Shown: positions 1 to 6,213 of the stretch, one piece after another
Numbering within the stretch: position 1 is the stretch's first letter
How the letters are laid out: each line of letters opens with the position of its first letter
NCBI GenBank assembly: GCA_002401655.1
Contig: NVTT01000010.1
Location: forward strand, 15,650-23,787
Length of the DNA stretch: 8,138 nucleotides
Source: Gammaproteobacteria bacterium
GTDB lineage: Bacteria > Pseudomonadota > Gammaproteobacteria > Enterobacterales > Kangiellaceae
Direction: 5' to 3'
Notes under the pieces: model-generated
What the model was told of the DNA's origin: nothing
Seen by the model: the letters and a program-made list of their open reading frames with translations, nothing else
Database searches by the model: none
Position numbers and translations under genes: made by a program

Positions 1-88
1 TACAGAATTGAGAATAAGATAAGAAGGCCGTATCAAGAATAATCCGTTTATTTTCTGGTTAGACCACAAGTTAGAGCATGAATTTTAG

Positions 89-104
89 TTTACGTTCACG
101 TAAA
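89..104. promoter_or_regulatory. Probable LiuR operator (perfect 7+2+7 inverted repeat)
   Basis: The sequence TTTACGTTCACGTAAA is a perfect inverted repeat with arms TTTACGT and ACGTAAA around a 2-base centre. It ends 7 bp before the TATAAT box and covers the likely -35 region. MerR-family regulators bind palindromes lying between or over the -35 and -10 elements of their target promoters. An ACGT-rich palindrome upstream of liuR agrees with my recollection of the LiuR motif from comparative genomics, but I could not check that. Because liuR is the first gene of the cluster, the site would control both liuR itself and the catabolic genes. No second equally good copy was seen in the window. 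Confidence 0.72.
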
Positions 105-117
105 GGTAAGCTATAAT
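89..117 (+). promoter_or_regulatory. Promoter of the liu operon
   Basis: A perfect -10 box, TATAAT, lies at 112-117. The best -35 with a 17-bp spacer is TTTACG at 89-94, four of six consensus matches and embedded in the palindrome. A poorer -35 with the 19-20 bp spacing typical of MerR-activated promoters could be read just upstream (86-92). Transcription would start about 6-7 bases after the -10 box, at 122-125, which coincides with the liuR ATG at 124. The -35 overlap with the operator allows either repression or MerR-type activation; the sequence does not decide between them. Confidence 0.68.
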
Positions 118-123
118 CGCAAT

Positions 124-531
124 ATGAACAAATATCACCTAAATGATGAAAATCATCCCCAAGAAACACACACTTATTCGATTAGTGAATTATCGAAAGA
201 GTTTGAAATCACGCCTCGTTCAATCAGATATTACGAATCAGAAGGTCTTATTTCTCCGCAGAGACAAGGTTCTCAGCGAATATATCATCGCGGTGATCTA
301 ATTCGGCTTCAGCTTATATTAAGAGGGAAACGAGTTGGTTTTTCACTTTCAGAAATAAGAGAAATTATTAATCTCTATGATTCACCTAAAGGTGAACAAA
401 AACAAACCACTCTTTTGATTGGAAAAATTGAAGAGCGTCGCGATGCGCTTTATCAACAACAAAAAGATATAAAAACGATGCTCAGCGAATTAGATCAATT
501 AGAAGTTCGCATCAATCAACAGGAGACGTAA
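124..531 (+). CDS. liuR: MerR-family transcriptional regulator LiuR
   Basis: A 135-residue MerR-family regulator, predicted to control the leucine/isovalerate genes that follow. The winged helix-turn-helix occupies roughly residues 18-86: YSISELSKEFEIT, then PRSIRYYESEGL at 31-42 as recognition region, and the wing around 48-60. Residues 91-133 form a polar, heptad-like helix suited to the antiparallel dimerisation coiled coil. There is no cysteine in the protein, so a metal- or redox-sensing MerR role is unlikely; known LiuR proteins are thought to respond to pathway acyl-CoA intermediates. The start at 124 gives a 17-residue leader before the conserved domain. It is the only ATG/GTG/TTG in frame between the upstream stop at 79-81 and the HTH, and it has no nearby Shine-Dalgarno. 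Its stop is 3 bp from liuA. Confidence 0.9.
   Translation: MNKYHLNDENHPQETHTYSISELSKEFEITPRSIRYYESEGLISPQRQGSQRIYHRGDLIRLQLILRGKRVGFSLSEIREIINLYDSPKGEQKQTTLLIGKIEERRDALYQQQKDIKTMLSELDQLEVRINQQET
521..526 (+). promoter_or_regulatory. Ribosome binding site of liuA inside the end of liuR
   Basis: AGGAGA lies within the last codons of liuR, 8 bases before the liuA ATG at 535. It is the strongest Shine-Dalgarno in the window, and it fixes the liuA start. Only 3 bases separate the liuR stop from the liuA start, so the two genes are probably co-transcribed and translationally coupled. Confidence 0.75.
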
Positions 532-534
532 TCA

Positions 535-1692
535 ATGCAAGGTTTAAACTTTAATCTCGGTGAAACCGCCGATATGATCCGAGAAACCGTTCGTGGGTTT
601 TCAGCTAAAGAAATTGCTCCTATCGCAGAACAAGTTGATAGGGATAACGAATTTCCTAATCATTTATGGCTTAAATTTGGCGAACTAGGTTTGTTAGGAA
701 TGACGGTTGAAGAAGAATTTGGCGGATCGGGATTAGGATATTTAGAACATGTGATAGCCATGGAAGAAATCAGCAGAGCATCGGCAAGCGTTGGTTTAAG
801 CTACGGCGCAATGTCTAACCTATGCCTAAATCAATTAAGAAAAAATGGCACTCAAGAGCAAAAAGAAAAGTATTTGCCTAAACTATGTAAAGGCGAGCAC
901 ATCGGGGCGCTAGCGATGAGTGAAGTAGGCGCGGGTTCAGATGTCGTCAGCATGAGTTTAAAAGCCGAAGACATGGGAGATCATTACCGTTTAAACGGCA
1001 ATAAAATGTGGATCACCAATGGTCCCGATGCCCATGTATTAATTGTATATGCTAAAACCGATCCGAAAGCCGGTTCTCGCGGAATTACCGCCTTCATTAT
1101 AGAAAAAGACTTTGATGGCTTTTCTACAGCACAAAAACTAGATAAATTAGGCATGAGAGGTTCCAATACCTGTGAATTAGTGTTTCAAGATTGCATCGTG
1201 CCGAAAGAAAATATTCTCGGCGGATTAAATCGAGGCGTAGCCGTTCTCATGAGCGGACTAGACTTTGAACGCGTGGTCTTATCTGGCGGTTCAACGGGTA
1301 TCATGCAGGCTTGTATGGACATTGTTTTACCCTATGTGCATGAGCGAAAACAATTTGGCAAAGCAATTGGCGAGTTTCAATTGATGCAAGGCAAACTAGC
1401 GGATATGTACACCACCATGAACGCAACAAAGAGCTACGTCTATAATGTGGCGCAAGCTTGTGACCGCGGAGAAAATAGTCGCAAAGATGCCGCAGGTGTT
1501 ATACTTTACGCAGCCGAAAAAGCCACTCAAATGGCACTTGAAGCAATCCAATGTCTAGGCGGAAATGGCTATATCAACGAATTTGCAGCGGGTCGATTAT
1601 TACGCGATGCGAAATTGTATGAAATTGGCGCGGGAACATCCGAAATAAGAAGAATGTTAATCGGCCGTGAGCTTTTTAACGAAACTGCTTAA
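535..1692 (+). CDS. liuA: Isovaleryl-CoA dehydrogenase LiuA
   Basis: A 385-residue FAD-dependent acyl-CoA dehydrogenase that converts isovaleryl-CoA to 3-methylcrotonyl-CoA in leucine degradation, passing electrons to electron transfer flavoprotein. The N-terminal helical domain is followed by the FAD/substrate signature [12 protein letters not shown] (125-136), the middle beta domain with MWITNGPDA (158-166), and the C-terminal signature region [20 protein letters not shown] (273-292). IVD is set apart from most relatives by the position of its catalytic glutamate, which sits in the segment here read as GLDFERVVL (Glu245). The usual C-terminal site reads [12 protein letters not shown], without Glu directly before Gly-Thr. 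Both features are present. Full length for the family. The gene follows LiuR by 3 bp with a strong Shine-Dalgarno. A 203-bp repeat-bearing gap follows. Confidence 0.95.
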   Translation: MQGLNFNLGETADMIRETVRGFSAKEIAPIAEQVDRDNEFPNHLWLKFGELGLLGMTVEEEFGGSGLGYLEHVIAMEEISRASASVGLSYGAMSNLCLNQLRKNGTQEQKEKYLPKLCKGEHIGALAMSEVGAGSDVVSMSLKAEDMGDHYRLNGNKMWITNGPDAHVLIVYAKTDPKAGSRGITAFIIEKDFDGFSTAQKLDKLGMRGSNTCELVFQDCIVPKENILGGLNRGVAVLMSGLDFERVVLSGGSTGIMQACMDIVLPYVHERKQFGKAIGEFQLMQGKLADMYTTMNATKSYVYNVAQACDRGENSRKDAAGVILYAAEKATQMALEAIQCLGGNGYINEFAAGRLLRDAKLYEIGAGTSEIRRMLIGRELFNETA

Positions 1693-1694
1693 CA

Positions 1695-1712
1695 AAAGAT
1701 AAAGATAAAGAT
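1695..1712 (+). repeat. Short AAAGAT x3 tandem repeat after liuA
   Basis: Three perfect AAAGAT hexamers start 2 bases after the liuA stop codon and run directly into the left arm of the first palindrome. Purine-rich but non-tandem tracts sit at the same place before the other two palindromes, so this is probably part of the repeat's flank and not a site of its own. Confidence 0.6.
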
Positions 1713-1802
1713 CTCACCACAGAGGGCACAGAGAACACCGAGGAAAAGAAAAAAGAATTATTTTAAATCTTTTAACTCTGTGAATCTCTGTGCCTCTGTG
1801 GT
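1713..1802. repeat. CTCTGTG palindromic repeat, copy 1 (liuA/thiolase gap)
   Basis: Left arm at 1716-1734 pairs with right arm at 1785-1802 (TCTCTGTGCCTCTGTGGT): 18 base pairs with one bulged G at 1724-1726. The loop is 50 nt and AT-rich. The right side is built from three CTCTGTG units (1776-1802). Positions 1771-1802 match 3170-3201 of copy 2 at 31 of 32 bases. The element lies wholly between genes. CACAGAG/CTCTGTG-type intergenic palindromes are, as I recall, met in many unrelated bacteria, but I cannot assign a named family. The stem could fold in RNA as an mRNA-stabilising or attenuating hairpin. Confidence 0.88.
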
Positions 1803-1810
1803 AAAAATTC

Positions 1811-1880
1811 TTTTTGGTTTTTGGTTTTTGGTTTTTGGTTTTTAGTTTTTAGTTTTTAGTTTTTAGTTTTTAGTTTTTAG
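1811..1880 (+). repeat. Heptamer tandem array, 10 units (upstream of thiolase)
   Basis: Ten perfect 7-bp units: four TTTTTGG (1811-1838) followed by six TTTTTAG (1839-1880), then TTAT. The array begins 8 bp after the palindrome and ends 4 bp before the thiolase Shine-Dalgarno AGGAAA (1885-1890). It is non-coding, since stops recur in all + frames and on the other strand. It would give the thiolase mRNA a long unstructured U-rich leader. Perfect tandem units of this kind are prone to slippage, so unit number may differ among strains. Confidence 0.93.
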
Positions 1881-1895
1881 TTATAGGAAAATAGA

Positions 1896-3077
1896 ATGTC
1901 TCAAGAATCAATTGTAATTGTTGGAATGGCGCGTACACCTATGGGTGGTTTTATGGGCGACCTTATGCCGCTTAAAACACCAGAATTAGGCGCAGCAGCT
2001 ATCAAAGCGGCTGTTAGTCGTTCTGGCGTTGATGGAAAAGATATCGATGAAGTGATTATGGGGTGTGTATTACCCGCTGCTTTAGGTCAGGCTCCCGCAA
2101 GGCAAGCCACTTTAGGCGCTGATCTTCCTCTATCGACCGGTGCTACCACCATCAATAAAGTCTGCGGATCCGGTATGAAATCTGTCATGTTTGCTAATGA
2201 TTTATTAATAGCTGGAACCAACACAGTGATGGTTGCTGGCGGCATGGAAAGTATGAGCAATGCGCCTCATATGCTTCCTAAAGCCCGAAGCGGATATCGT
2301 TTTGGTCACGGTCAATTGCTGGATCATATGGCGTTTGATGGCTTAGAAGATGCCTATGAAGGACAAGCAATGGGGTTTTTCGCAGAAGAATGCGCGGAAC
2401 GTTATGAATTTACTCGCGAACAACAAGATGCCTTTGCGATTAACTCTTTAGCCAAAGCAAAAAACGCGATTGAAGATGGATCGTTTGATATGGAAGTAAC
2501 GCCAGTGACAATCAAATCACGCAAAGGCGAAACAATTATTGATAAAGATGAGCAACCACTAAAAGCTCGCCCAGATAAAATACCCACACTTCGCCCCGCC
2601 TTTAAAAAAGATGGCACTATCACCGCAGCCAACGCGAGTTCAATTTCCGATGGCGCAGCCGCTGTCGTTTTAATGACTGAAAGTGAAGCTGAAAATCGAG
2701 GGTTAACACCTCTGGCAAGAATAGTGGGTCATACAACCCATGCTAGAAAACCCGCAGAGTTTACCATTGCGCCGGTTTCCGCAATGAAAGATTTATTAAA
2801 AAAAGTTGATTGGAAAATCGACGACGTTGATTTATTTGAAATTAACGAAGCCTTTGCTGTAGTGACAATGGCCGCAATAAAAGACTTAAATCTAGATGAG
2901 GCAAAAGTTAACGTTCACGGTGGTGCTTGTGCATTAGGCCACCCTATAGGAACCAGTGGCACACGTATTATCGTCACGTTAATTGCGGCTTTAAAAAAGT
3001 ATGGAAAAACCAAAGGCATCGCATCACTTTGTATTGGTGGCGGCGAAGCTACTGCAATGGCAATTGAAATAATTTAA
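1896..3077 (+). CDS. Acetyl-CoA C-acetyltransferase (thiolase II type)
   Basis: A 393-residue thiolase, the usual length for the biosynthetic/degradative acetoacetyl-CoA thiolases (AtoB/PhaA/ACAT type). It cleaves acetoacetyl-CoA, or 2-methylacetoacetyl-CoA in isoleucine breakdown, with CoA. The nucleophilic Cys90 lies in INKVCGSGMKS. NEAFA (317-321), the active-site His349 in GGACALGHPIGTSGTR and the acid/base Cys379 in CIGGGEA complete the catalytic set, so the enzyme should be active. The ATG at 1896 is preceded by AGGAAA at 1885-1890 with 5 bases between. Leucine breakdown ends in acetoacetate plus acetyl-CoA, so a thiolase could complete the route after CoA activation. It is not a core liu gene and is flanked on both sides by copies of the same palindromic repeat. 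The exact acyl preference cannot be read from the sequence. Confidence 0.93.
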   Translation: MSQESIVIVGMARTPMGGFMGDLMPLKTPELGAAAIKAAVSRSGVDGKDIDEVIMGCVLPAALGQAPARQATLGADLPLSTGATTINKVCGSGMKSVMFANDLLIAGTNTVMVAGGMESMSNAPHMLPKARSGYRFGHGQLLDHMAFDGLEDAYEGQAMGFFAEECAERYEFTREQQDAFAINSLAKAKNAIEDGSFDMEVTPVTIKSRKGETIIDKDEQPLKARPDKIPTLRPAFKKDGTITAANASSISDGAAAVVLMTESEAENRGLTPLARIVGHTTHARKPAEFTIAPVSAMKDLLKKVDWKIDDVDLFEINEAFAVVTMAAIKDLNLDEAKVNVHGGACALGHPIGTSGTRIIVTLIAALKKYGKTKGIASLCIGGGEATAMAIEII

Positions 3078-3098
3078 CAAAATTAAAAGACAAAAAAT

Positions 3099-3202
3099 CT
3101 CACCACAGAGGCACAGAGAAAGAAGAGAAAGAATAGGCCTTAGAATATTAAATATTTGGTTTTAAGTATTTTAACTCTGTGACTCTCTGTGCCTCTGTGG
3201 TT
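3099..3202. repeat. CTCTGTG palindromic repeat, copy 2 (thiolase/dehydrogenase gap)
   Basis: The cleanest copy. Left arm ACCACAGAGGCACAGAGA (3102-3119) and right arm TCTCTGTGCCTCTGTGGT (3184-3201) are perfect reverse complements over 18 bp, with a 64-nt loop. The right side again has three CTCTGTG units starting at 3175. It has the same orientation as copies 1 and 3 and is followed by the same kind of A-rich linker and T-rich heptamer array. It could act as a hairpin in the transcript. Terminator function is possible because T-rich DNA follows, but the very long loop and interrupted T runs argue against a classical intrinsic terminator. Confidence 0.9.
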
Positions 3203-3210
3203 AAAATTCG

Positions 3211-3269
3211 TTTTTATTTTTTATTTTTTATTTTTTAGTTTTTAGTTTTTAGTTTTTAGTTTTTAGTTT
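3211..3269 (+). repeat. Heptamer tandem array, 8 units (upstream of second dehydrogenase)
   Basis: Three TTTTTAT units (3211-3231) are followed by five TTTTTAG units (3232-3266) and a partial TTT. The array starts 9 bp after the palindrome and ends about 5 bp before the weak Shine-Dalgarno AAGAG (3274-3278). As in the first array, the distal units are a different type and the gene-proximal units are TTTTTAG. It is non-coding. The array would be a U-rich 5' leader for the dehydrogenase cistron. Confidence 0.92.
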
Positions 3270-3283
3270 ATTTAAGAGTAACT

Positions 3284-4420
3284 ATGTTTTTATCTGAAGA
3301 AGAAACAATGATCCAAGATGCTGCGCGTCAATACGTGCAGGAAAAAATAGCGCCTTTCTCAGCAGAATGGGATCGCAATAAGACCTTTCCTAAAGATGCA
3401 TTAAAGGGCTTAGGCGAGCTGGGGTTTTATGGCATGCTGGTTCCAGAAAAATGGAATGGTTGCGAAATAGGCTATTTTTCCGCTGCGTTAGTTTTAGAAG
3501 AAATAGCCGCGGGTGATGCTGCTTGTTCCACTATCATAAGTGTGACTAATTCCGTTGGTTGTATGCCAATTTTAAATTTCGGCAATGATGATCAAAAAGA
3601 AAAATATTTAAAGCCGATGGCAGCTGGTGAAAAATTAGGCGCATTTTGTTTAACAGAGCCCCATGCAGGATCAGATGCGTCTGATTTAAGAACTAAAGCA
3701 AAATTAGTTGATGGACACTACATTTTAAACGGTGTGAAACAATTTATTACTTCCGGCCAAAATGCGGATGTAGCAATTGTTTTTGCGGTGACTGATCCGT
3801 CTGCGGGTAAAAAAGGTATTTCGGCTTTTATTATTGAAACCAATACCCCAGGCTATATTGTCACTAATATAGAAAATAAAATGGGACAACACGCTTCGGA
3901 TACCGCTCAAATCACTTTTGAAGATTGTAAAATTCCCAAAGCAAATTTATTAGGCAAAGAAGGTGAAGGTTATAAAATTGCACTGTCTGGATTAGAAGGT
4001 GGTCGCATTGGTATCGCATCACAATGTGTTGGAATTGCGCGTGCCGCACTTAAAGCTGCAAGAGATTATGCGCTAGAGAGAACCGCCTTTGGAAAAGAAA
4101 TATATAAGCATCAAGCGATAGGATTTAAACTCGCGGATATGGCAACTCAATTAGAGGCTGCCCGTTTGATGGTTCAAAAAGCTGCTCGTTTAAAAGATGC
4201 TGGAAAGCCTTGCTTAAAAGAAGCGTCCATGGCGAAACTTTTTGCCTCTGAAGTCGCTGAGAAAATATGCTCTGATGCCATACAAGTGTTTGGCGGCTAC
4301 GGATATTTAAATGACTTTCCGGTTGAACGCTATTATCGTGATGTAAGAATTTGCCAGATTTATGAAGGCACAAGCGAAGTACAAAAATTGGTTATTAGTC
4401 GTGCGCTCATGACTGATTAA
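3284..4420 (+). CDS. Short/branched-chain acyl-CoA dehydrogenase
   Basis: A 378-residue FAD acyl-CoA dehydrogenase, distinct from LiuA. The signatures are [12 protein letters not shown] (120-131), [10 protein letters not shown] (154-163), [17 protein letters not shown] (240-256) and the C-terminal [20 protein letters not shown] (334-353). The catalytic base is at the canonical position, Glu361 in [10 protein letters not shown], as in short-chain and short/branched-chain enzymes and unlike isovaleryl-CoA dehydrogenase. Likely substrates are 2-methylbutyryl-CoA, isobutyryl-CoA or butyryl-CoA; the sequence does not separate these. Length is normal for the family. The ATG at 3284 has only a weak AAGAG 5 bases upstream, next to the heptamer array. 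Its position beside a thiolase and inside a liu operon suggests a role in isoleucine, valine or short fatty acid oxidation alongside leucine. Confidence 0.92.
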   Translation: MFLSEEETMIQDAARQYVQEKIAPFSAEWDRNKTFPKDALKGLGELGFYGMLVPEKWNGCEIGYFSAALVLEEIAAGDAACSTIISVTNSVGCMPILNFGNDDQKEKYLKPMAAGEKLGAFCLTEPHAGSDASDLRTKAKLVDGHYILNGVKQFITSGQNADVAIVFAVTDPSAGKKGISAFIIETNTPGYIVTNIENKMGQHASDTAQITFEDCKIPKANLLGKEGEGYKIALSGLEGGRIGIASQCVGIARAALKAARDYALERTAFGKEIYKHQAIGFKLADMATQLEAARLMVQKAARLKDAGKPCLKEASMAKLFASEVAEKICSDAIQVFGGYGYLNDFPVERYYRDVRICQIYEGTSEVQKLVISRALMTD

Positions 4421-4433
4421 AAGACCAAGACTA

Positions 4434-4522
4434 TCACCACAGAGAACACAGAGGGAAAGAAAATAAATAGTTTATATACTTTAAGTCTTTTAACTCTGTG
4501 CCCTCTGTGCCCTCTGTGGTGA
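4434..4522. repeat. CTCTGTG palindromic repeat, copy 3 (dehydrogenase/liuB gap)
   Basis: Left arm 4434-4455 and right arm 4501-4522 are complementary at 20 of 22 positions; the two mismatches are adjacent (AA opposite CC). The loop is 45 nt. The right side is a regular period-9 triplet: CTCTGTGCC at 4494-4502, CTCTGTGCC at 4503-4511 and CTCTGTGGT at 4512-4520. The bases before it (TCTTTTAACTCTGTG) match copy 1. Unlike the other two copies it is not followed by a heptamer array, only by one TTTTTAT unit at 4530-4536. Confidence 0.88.
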
Positions 4523-4556
4523 AAAAATATTTTTATGCGTTAAAGTTAGGAAAAAG

Positions 4557-6164
4557 ATGCCTGTAATTAAAACGAAGTTAAATTCCAAAAGCCAAGACTT
4601 TATTAGCAATGCTAATGCTATGCAGTCTTTGGTTGACGATTTAAAAGATAAAATGCGAGTTATCGCTGATGGTGGCGGTAAAGCTAGAAACGAAAAGCAT
4701 TTAGGTCGCGGTAAATTATTGCCCAGAGATCGAGTAAGACAACTCCTTGATGTCGGCTCGCCGTTTTTAGAATTCTCTCAGTTTGCCGCCTACGATATGT
4801 ACGACAATCAAGTTCCGTCTGCGGGAATTATTTCTGGAATTGGTTTAGTTAACGGTCAAGAATGTGTAATCGTTGCAAATGATGCAACGGTAAAAGGTGG
4901 AACCTATTTTCCAGAAACAATAAAAAAGCATCTTCGCGCTCAAGAAATTGCCGAGCAAAATCATTTACCTTGTATTTATTTAGTTGATTCAGGTGGCGCA
5001 AATCTTCCTCAACAGGATCAAGTATTTCCTGATCGCGATCATTTTGGGCGGATCTTTTTTAATCAAGCGAATATGTCGGCAAAAGGCATTGCACAAATTG
5101 CTGTGGTGATGGGAAGTTGTACTGCGGGTGGCGCTTATGTTCCAGCAATGGCAGATGAAAGTATTATAGTCAAAGATCAAGGCACCATATTTCTTGGAGG
5201 ACCGCCATTAGTTAAAGCGGCGACCGGAGAAATAGTGACCGCAGAAGAGTTAGGTGGCGGTGACGTTCATTGTAAAAATTCTGGCGTTACCGATTATTTA
5301 GCCAACGACGATCAACACGCGCTAGGGATCACAAGAAATATTATATCTAATTTAAATAAACAAAAATATAGCCCTTGGAAAACCTCCACACCGGTTGCAC
5401 CAAATTACCCAAAGGAAGAGCTGTACGGTGTAATACCAACCGATGCGAAACAGCCCTTTGATATCAAAGAAATTATCGCTCGTATTGTTGATGCGAGCGA
5501 ATTTGATGAGTTCAAAGCTCTCTATGGTTCGACATTGGTTTGTGGATTTGCAAAAATATATGGCTATCCCGTTGGTATTGTTGCCAACAATGGAATTCTA
5601 TTTTCAGAGTCGGCATTAAAAGGCGCGCACTTTATTGAGCTCTGTTGCCAAAGAAATATCCCGCTAGTTTTCTTACAAAATATTACAGGATTTATGGTAG
5701 GAAAAAAATACGAAAATGGCGGCATCGCAAAAAATGGCGCAAAAATGGTGACCGCCGTTGCTTGTGCTAAAGTGCCCAAATATACGGTAATTGTTGGCGG
5801 AAGTTTCGGTGCTGGAAATTATGGCATGTGTGGTAGAGCTTACAGTCCAAGATTTTTATGGATGTGGCCTAATGCTCGAATTTCAGTGATGGGCGGTTCT
5901 CAAGCTGCTGGCGTTTTAGCGCAAGTTAAGCGTGATAATTTTGATCGTAAAGGCATTGAATGGTCGCTACAAGATGAAAAAGCATTTAAAGCACCGATTG
6001 AAGAAATGTACGAAAAACAAGGACATCCTTATTACGCGTCTGCACGATTATGGGACGATGGAATTATTGATCCAGCTGATACACGCAAAGTTTTAGGCTT
6101 AGGGTTAGCCGCTAGTTTAAATGCTCCGACAGAGAAAACACAGTTCGGTGTTTTTAGAATGTAA
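4557..6164 (+). CDS. liuB: Methylcrotonyl-CoA carboxylase carboxyltransferase (beta) subunit LiuB
   Basis: A 535-residue carboxyltransferase subunit of biotin-dependent 3-methylcrotonyl-CoA carboxylase, which moves CO2 from carboxybiotin to 3-methylcrotonyl-CoA to give 3-methylglutaconyl-CoA. The N-terminal carboxyltransferase half has [13 protein letters not shown] (48-60), [12 protein letters not shown] (142-153) and the oxyanion-type glycines of GSCTAGGAY (186-194). The C-terminal half has [11 protein letters not shown] (372-382) and [14 protein letters not shown] (414-427). The pattern and the length are those of MCC beta and not of propionyl-CoA carboxylase beta. Its partner is LiuD, encoded two genes downstream. 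The start at 4557 follows AGGAAA (4548-4553). The gap to liuC is 49 bp and free of repeats. Confidence 0.95.
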   Translation: MPVIKTKLNSKSQDFISNANAMQSLVDDLKDKMRVIADGGGKARNEKHLGRGKLLPRDRVRQLLDVGSPFLEFSQFAAYDMYDNQVPSAGIISGIGLVNGQECVIVANDATVKGGTYFPETIKKHLRAQEIAEQNHLPCIYLVDSGGANLPQQDQVFPDRDHFGRIFFNQANMSAKGIAQIAVVMGSCTAGGAYVPAMADESIIVKDQGTIFLGGPPLVKAATGEIVTAEELGGGDVHCKNSGVTDYLANDDQHALGITRNIISNLNKQKYSPWKTSTPVAPNYPKEELYGVIPTDAKQPFDIKEIIARIVDASEFDEFKALYGSTLVCGFAKIYGYPVGIVANNGILFSESALKGAHFIELCCQRNIPLVFLQNITGFMVGKKYENGGIAKNGAKMVTAVACAKVPKYTVIVGGSFGAGNYGMCGRAYSPRFLWMWPNARISVMGGSQAAGVLAQVKRDNFDRKGIEWSLQDEKAFKAPIEEMYEKQGHPYYASARLWDDGIIDPADTRKVLGLGLAASLNAPTEKTQFGVFRM

Positions 6165-6198
6165 TGCTTCAAACATTTCGAAAAGAATAAAATATTAT

Positions 6199-6203
6199 AA
6201 GGA
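6199..6203 (+). promoter_or_regulatory. Ribosome binding site that fixes the liuC start
   Basis: AAGGA lies 10 bases before the ATG at 6214. It supports that start over the in-frame ATG at 6121, which sits inside liuB, has no Shine-Dalgarno of this kind, and would add 31 residues without family resemblance. Confidence 0.65.
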
Positions 6204-6213
6204 CTTTTTTAAA

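Noticed and set aside
1..80. Possible upstream gene end or second promoter (TTGAGA at 8-13 with TATCAA at 31-36).
   Set aside because: Both hexamers are weak matches and no coding frame is visible in this short edge stretch, so nothing can be claimed.
1713..1802. Insertion-sequence remnant with terminal inverted repeats (or a MITE).
   Set aside because: The arms resemble inverted repeats, but I saw no convincing target-site duplication, no transposase sequence and only 45-64 nt inside. A MITE-like origin cannot be excluded but is not supported.
2911..2919. ACGTTCACG inside the thiolase gene, identical to 9 bases of the operator at 92-100.
   Set aside because: It lacks the palindromic right arm (CGGTGG follows) and encodes the conserved thiolase NVHGG stretch, so the match is explained by coding constraint.
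3102..3235. Intrinsic (Rho-independent) terminators formed by the palindromes plus the T-rich arrays.
   Set aside because: The loops are 45-64 nt, the T stretches begin 8-10 bp after the stem and are broken by A or G every 7 bases, and the third copy has almost no T run. Partial termination remains possible, but I would not call a terminator.
1693..3283. A CRISPR array, because of repeated units in successive gaps.
   Set aside because: The copies are over 1.3 kb apart with whole genes between them, and the 7-bp units have no spacers.
6121..6213. A longer liuC starting at the ATG at 6121, overlapping the end of liuB.
   Set aside because: The extra 31 residues are read from liuB coding sequence in another frame and do not resemble the family. 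The ATG at 6214 has an AAGGA 10 bases upstream and begins just before the conserved crotonase fold.
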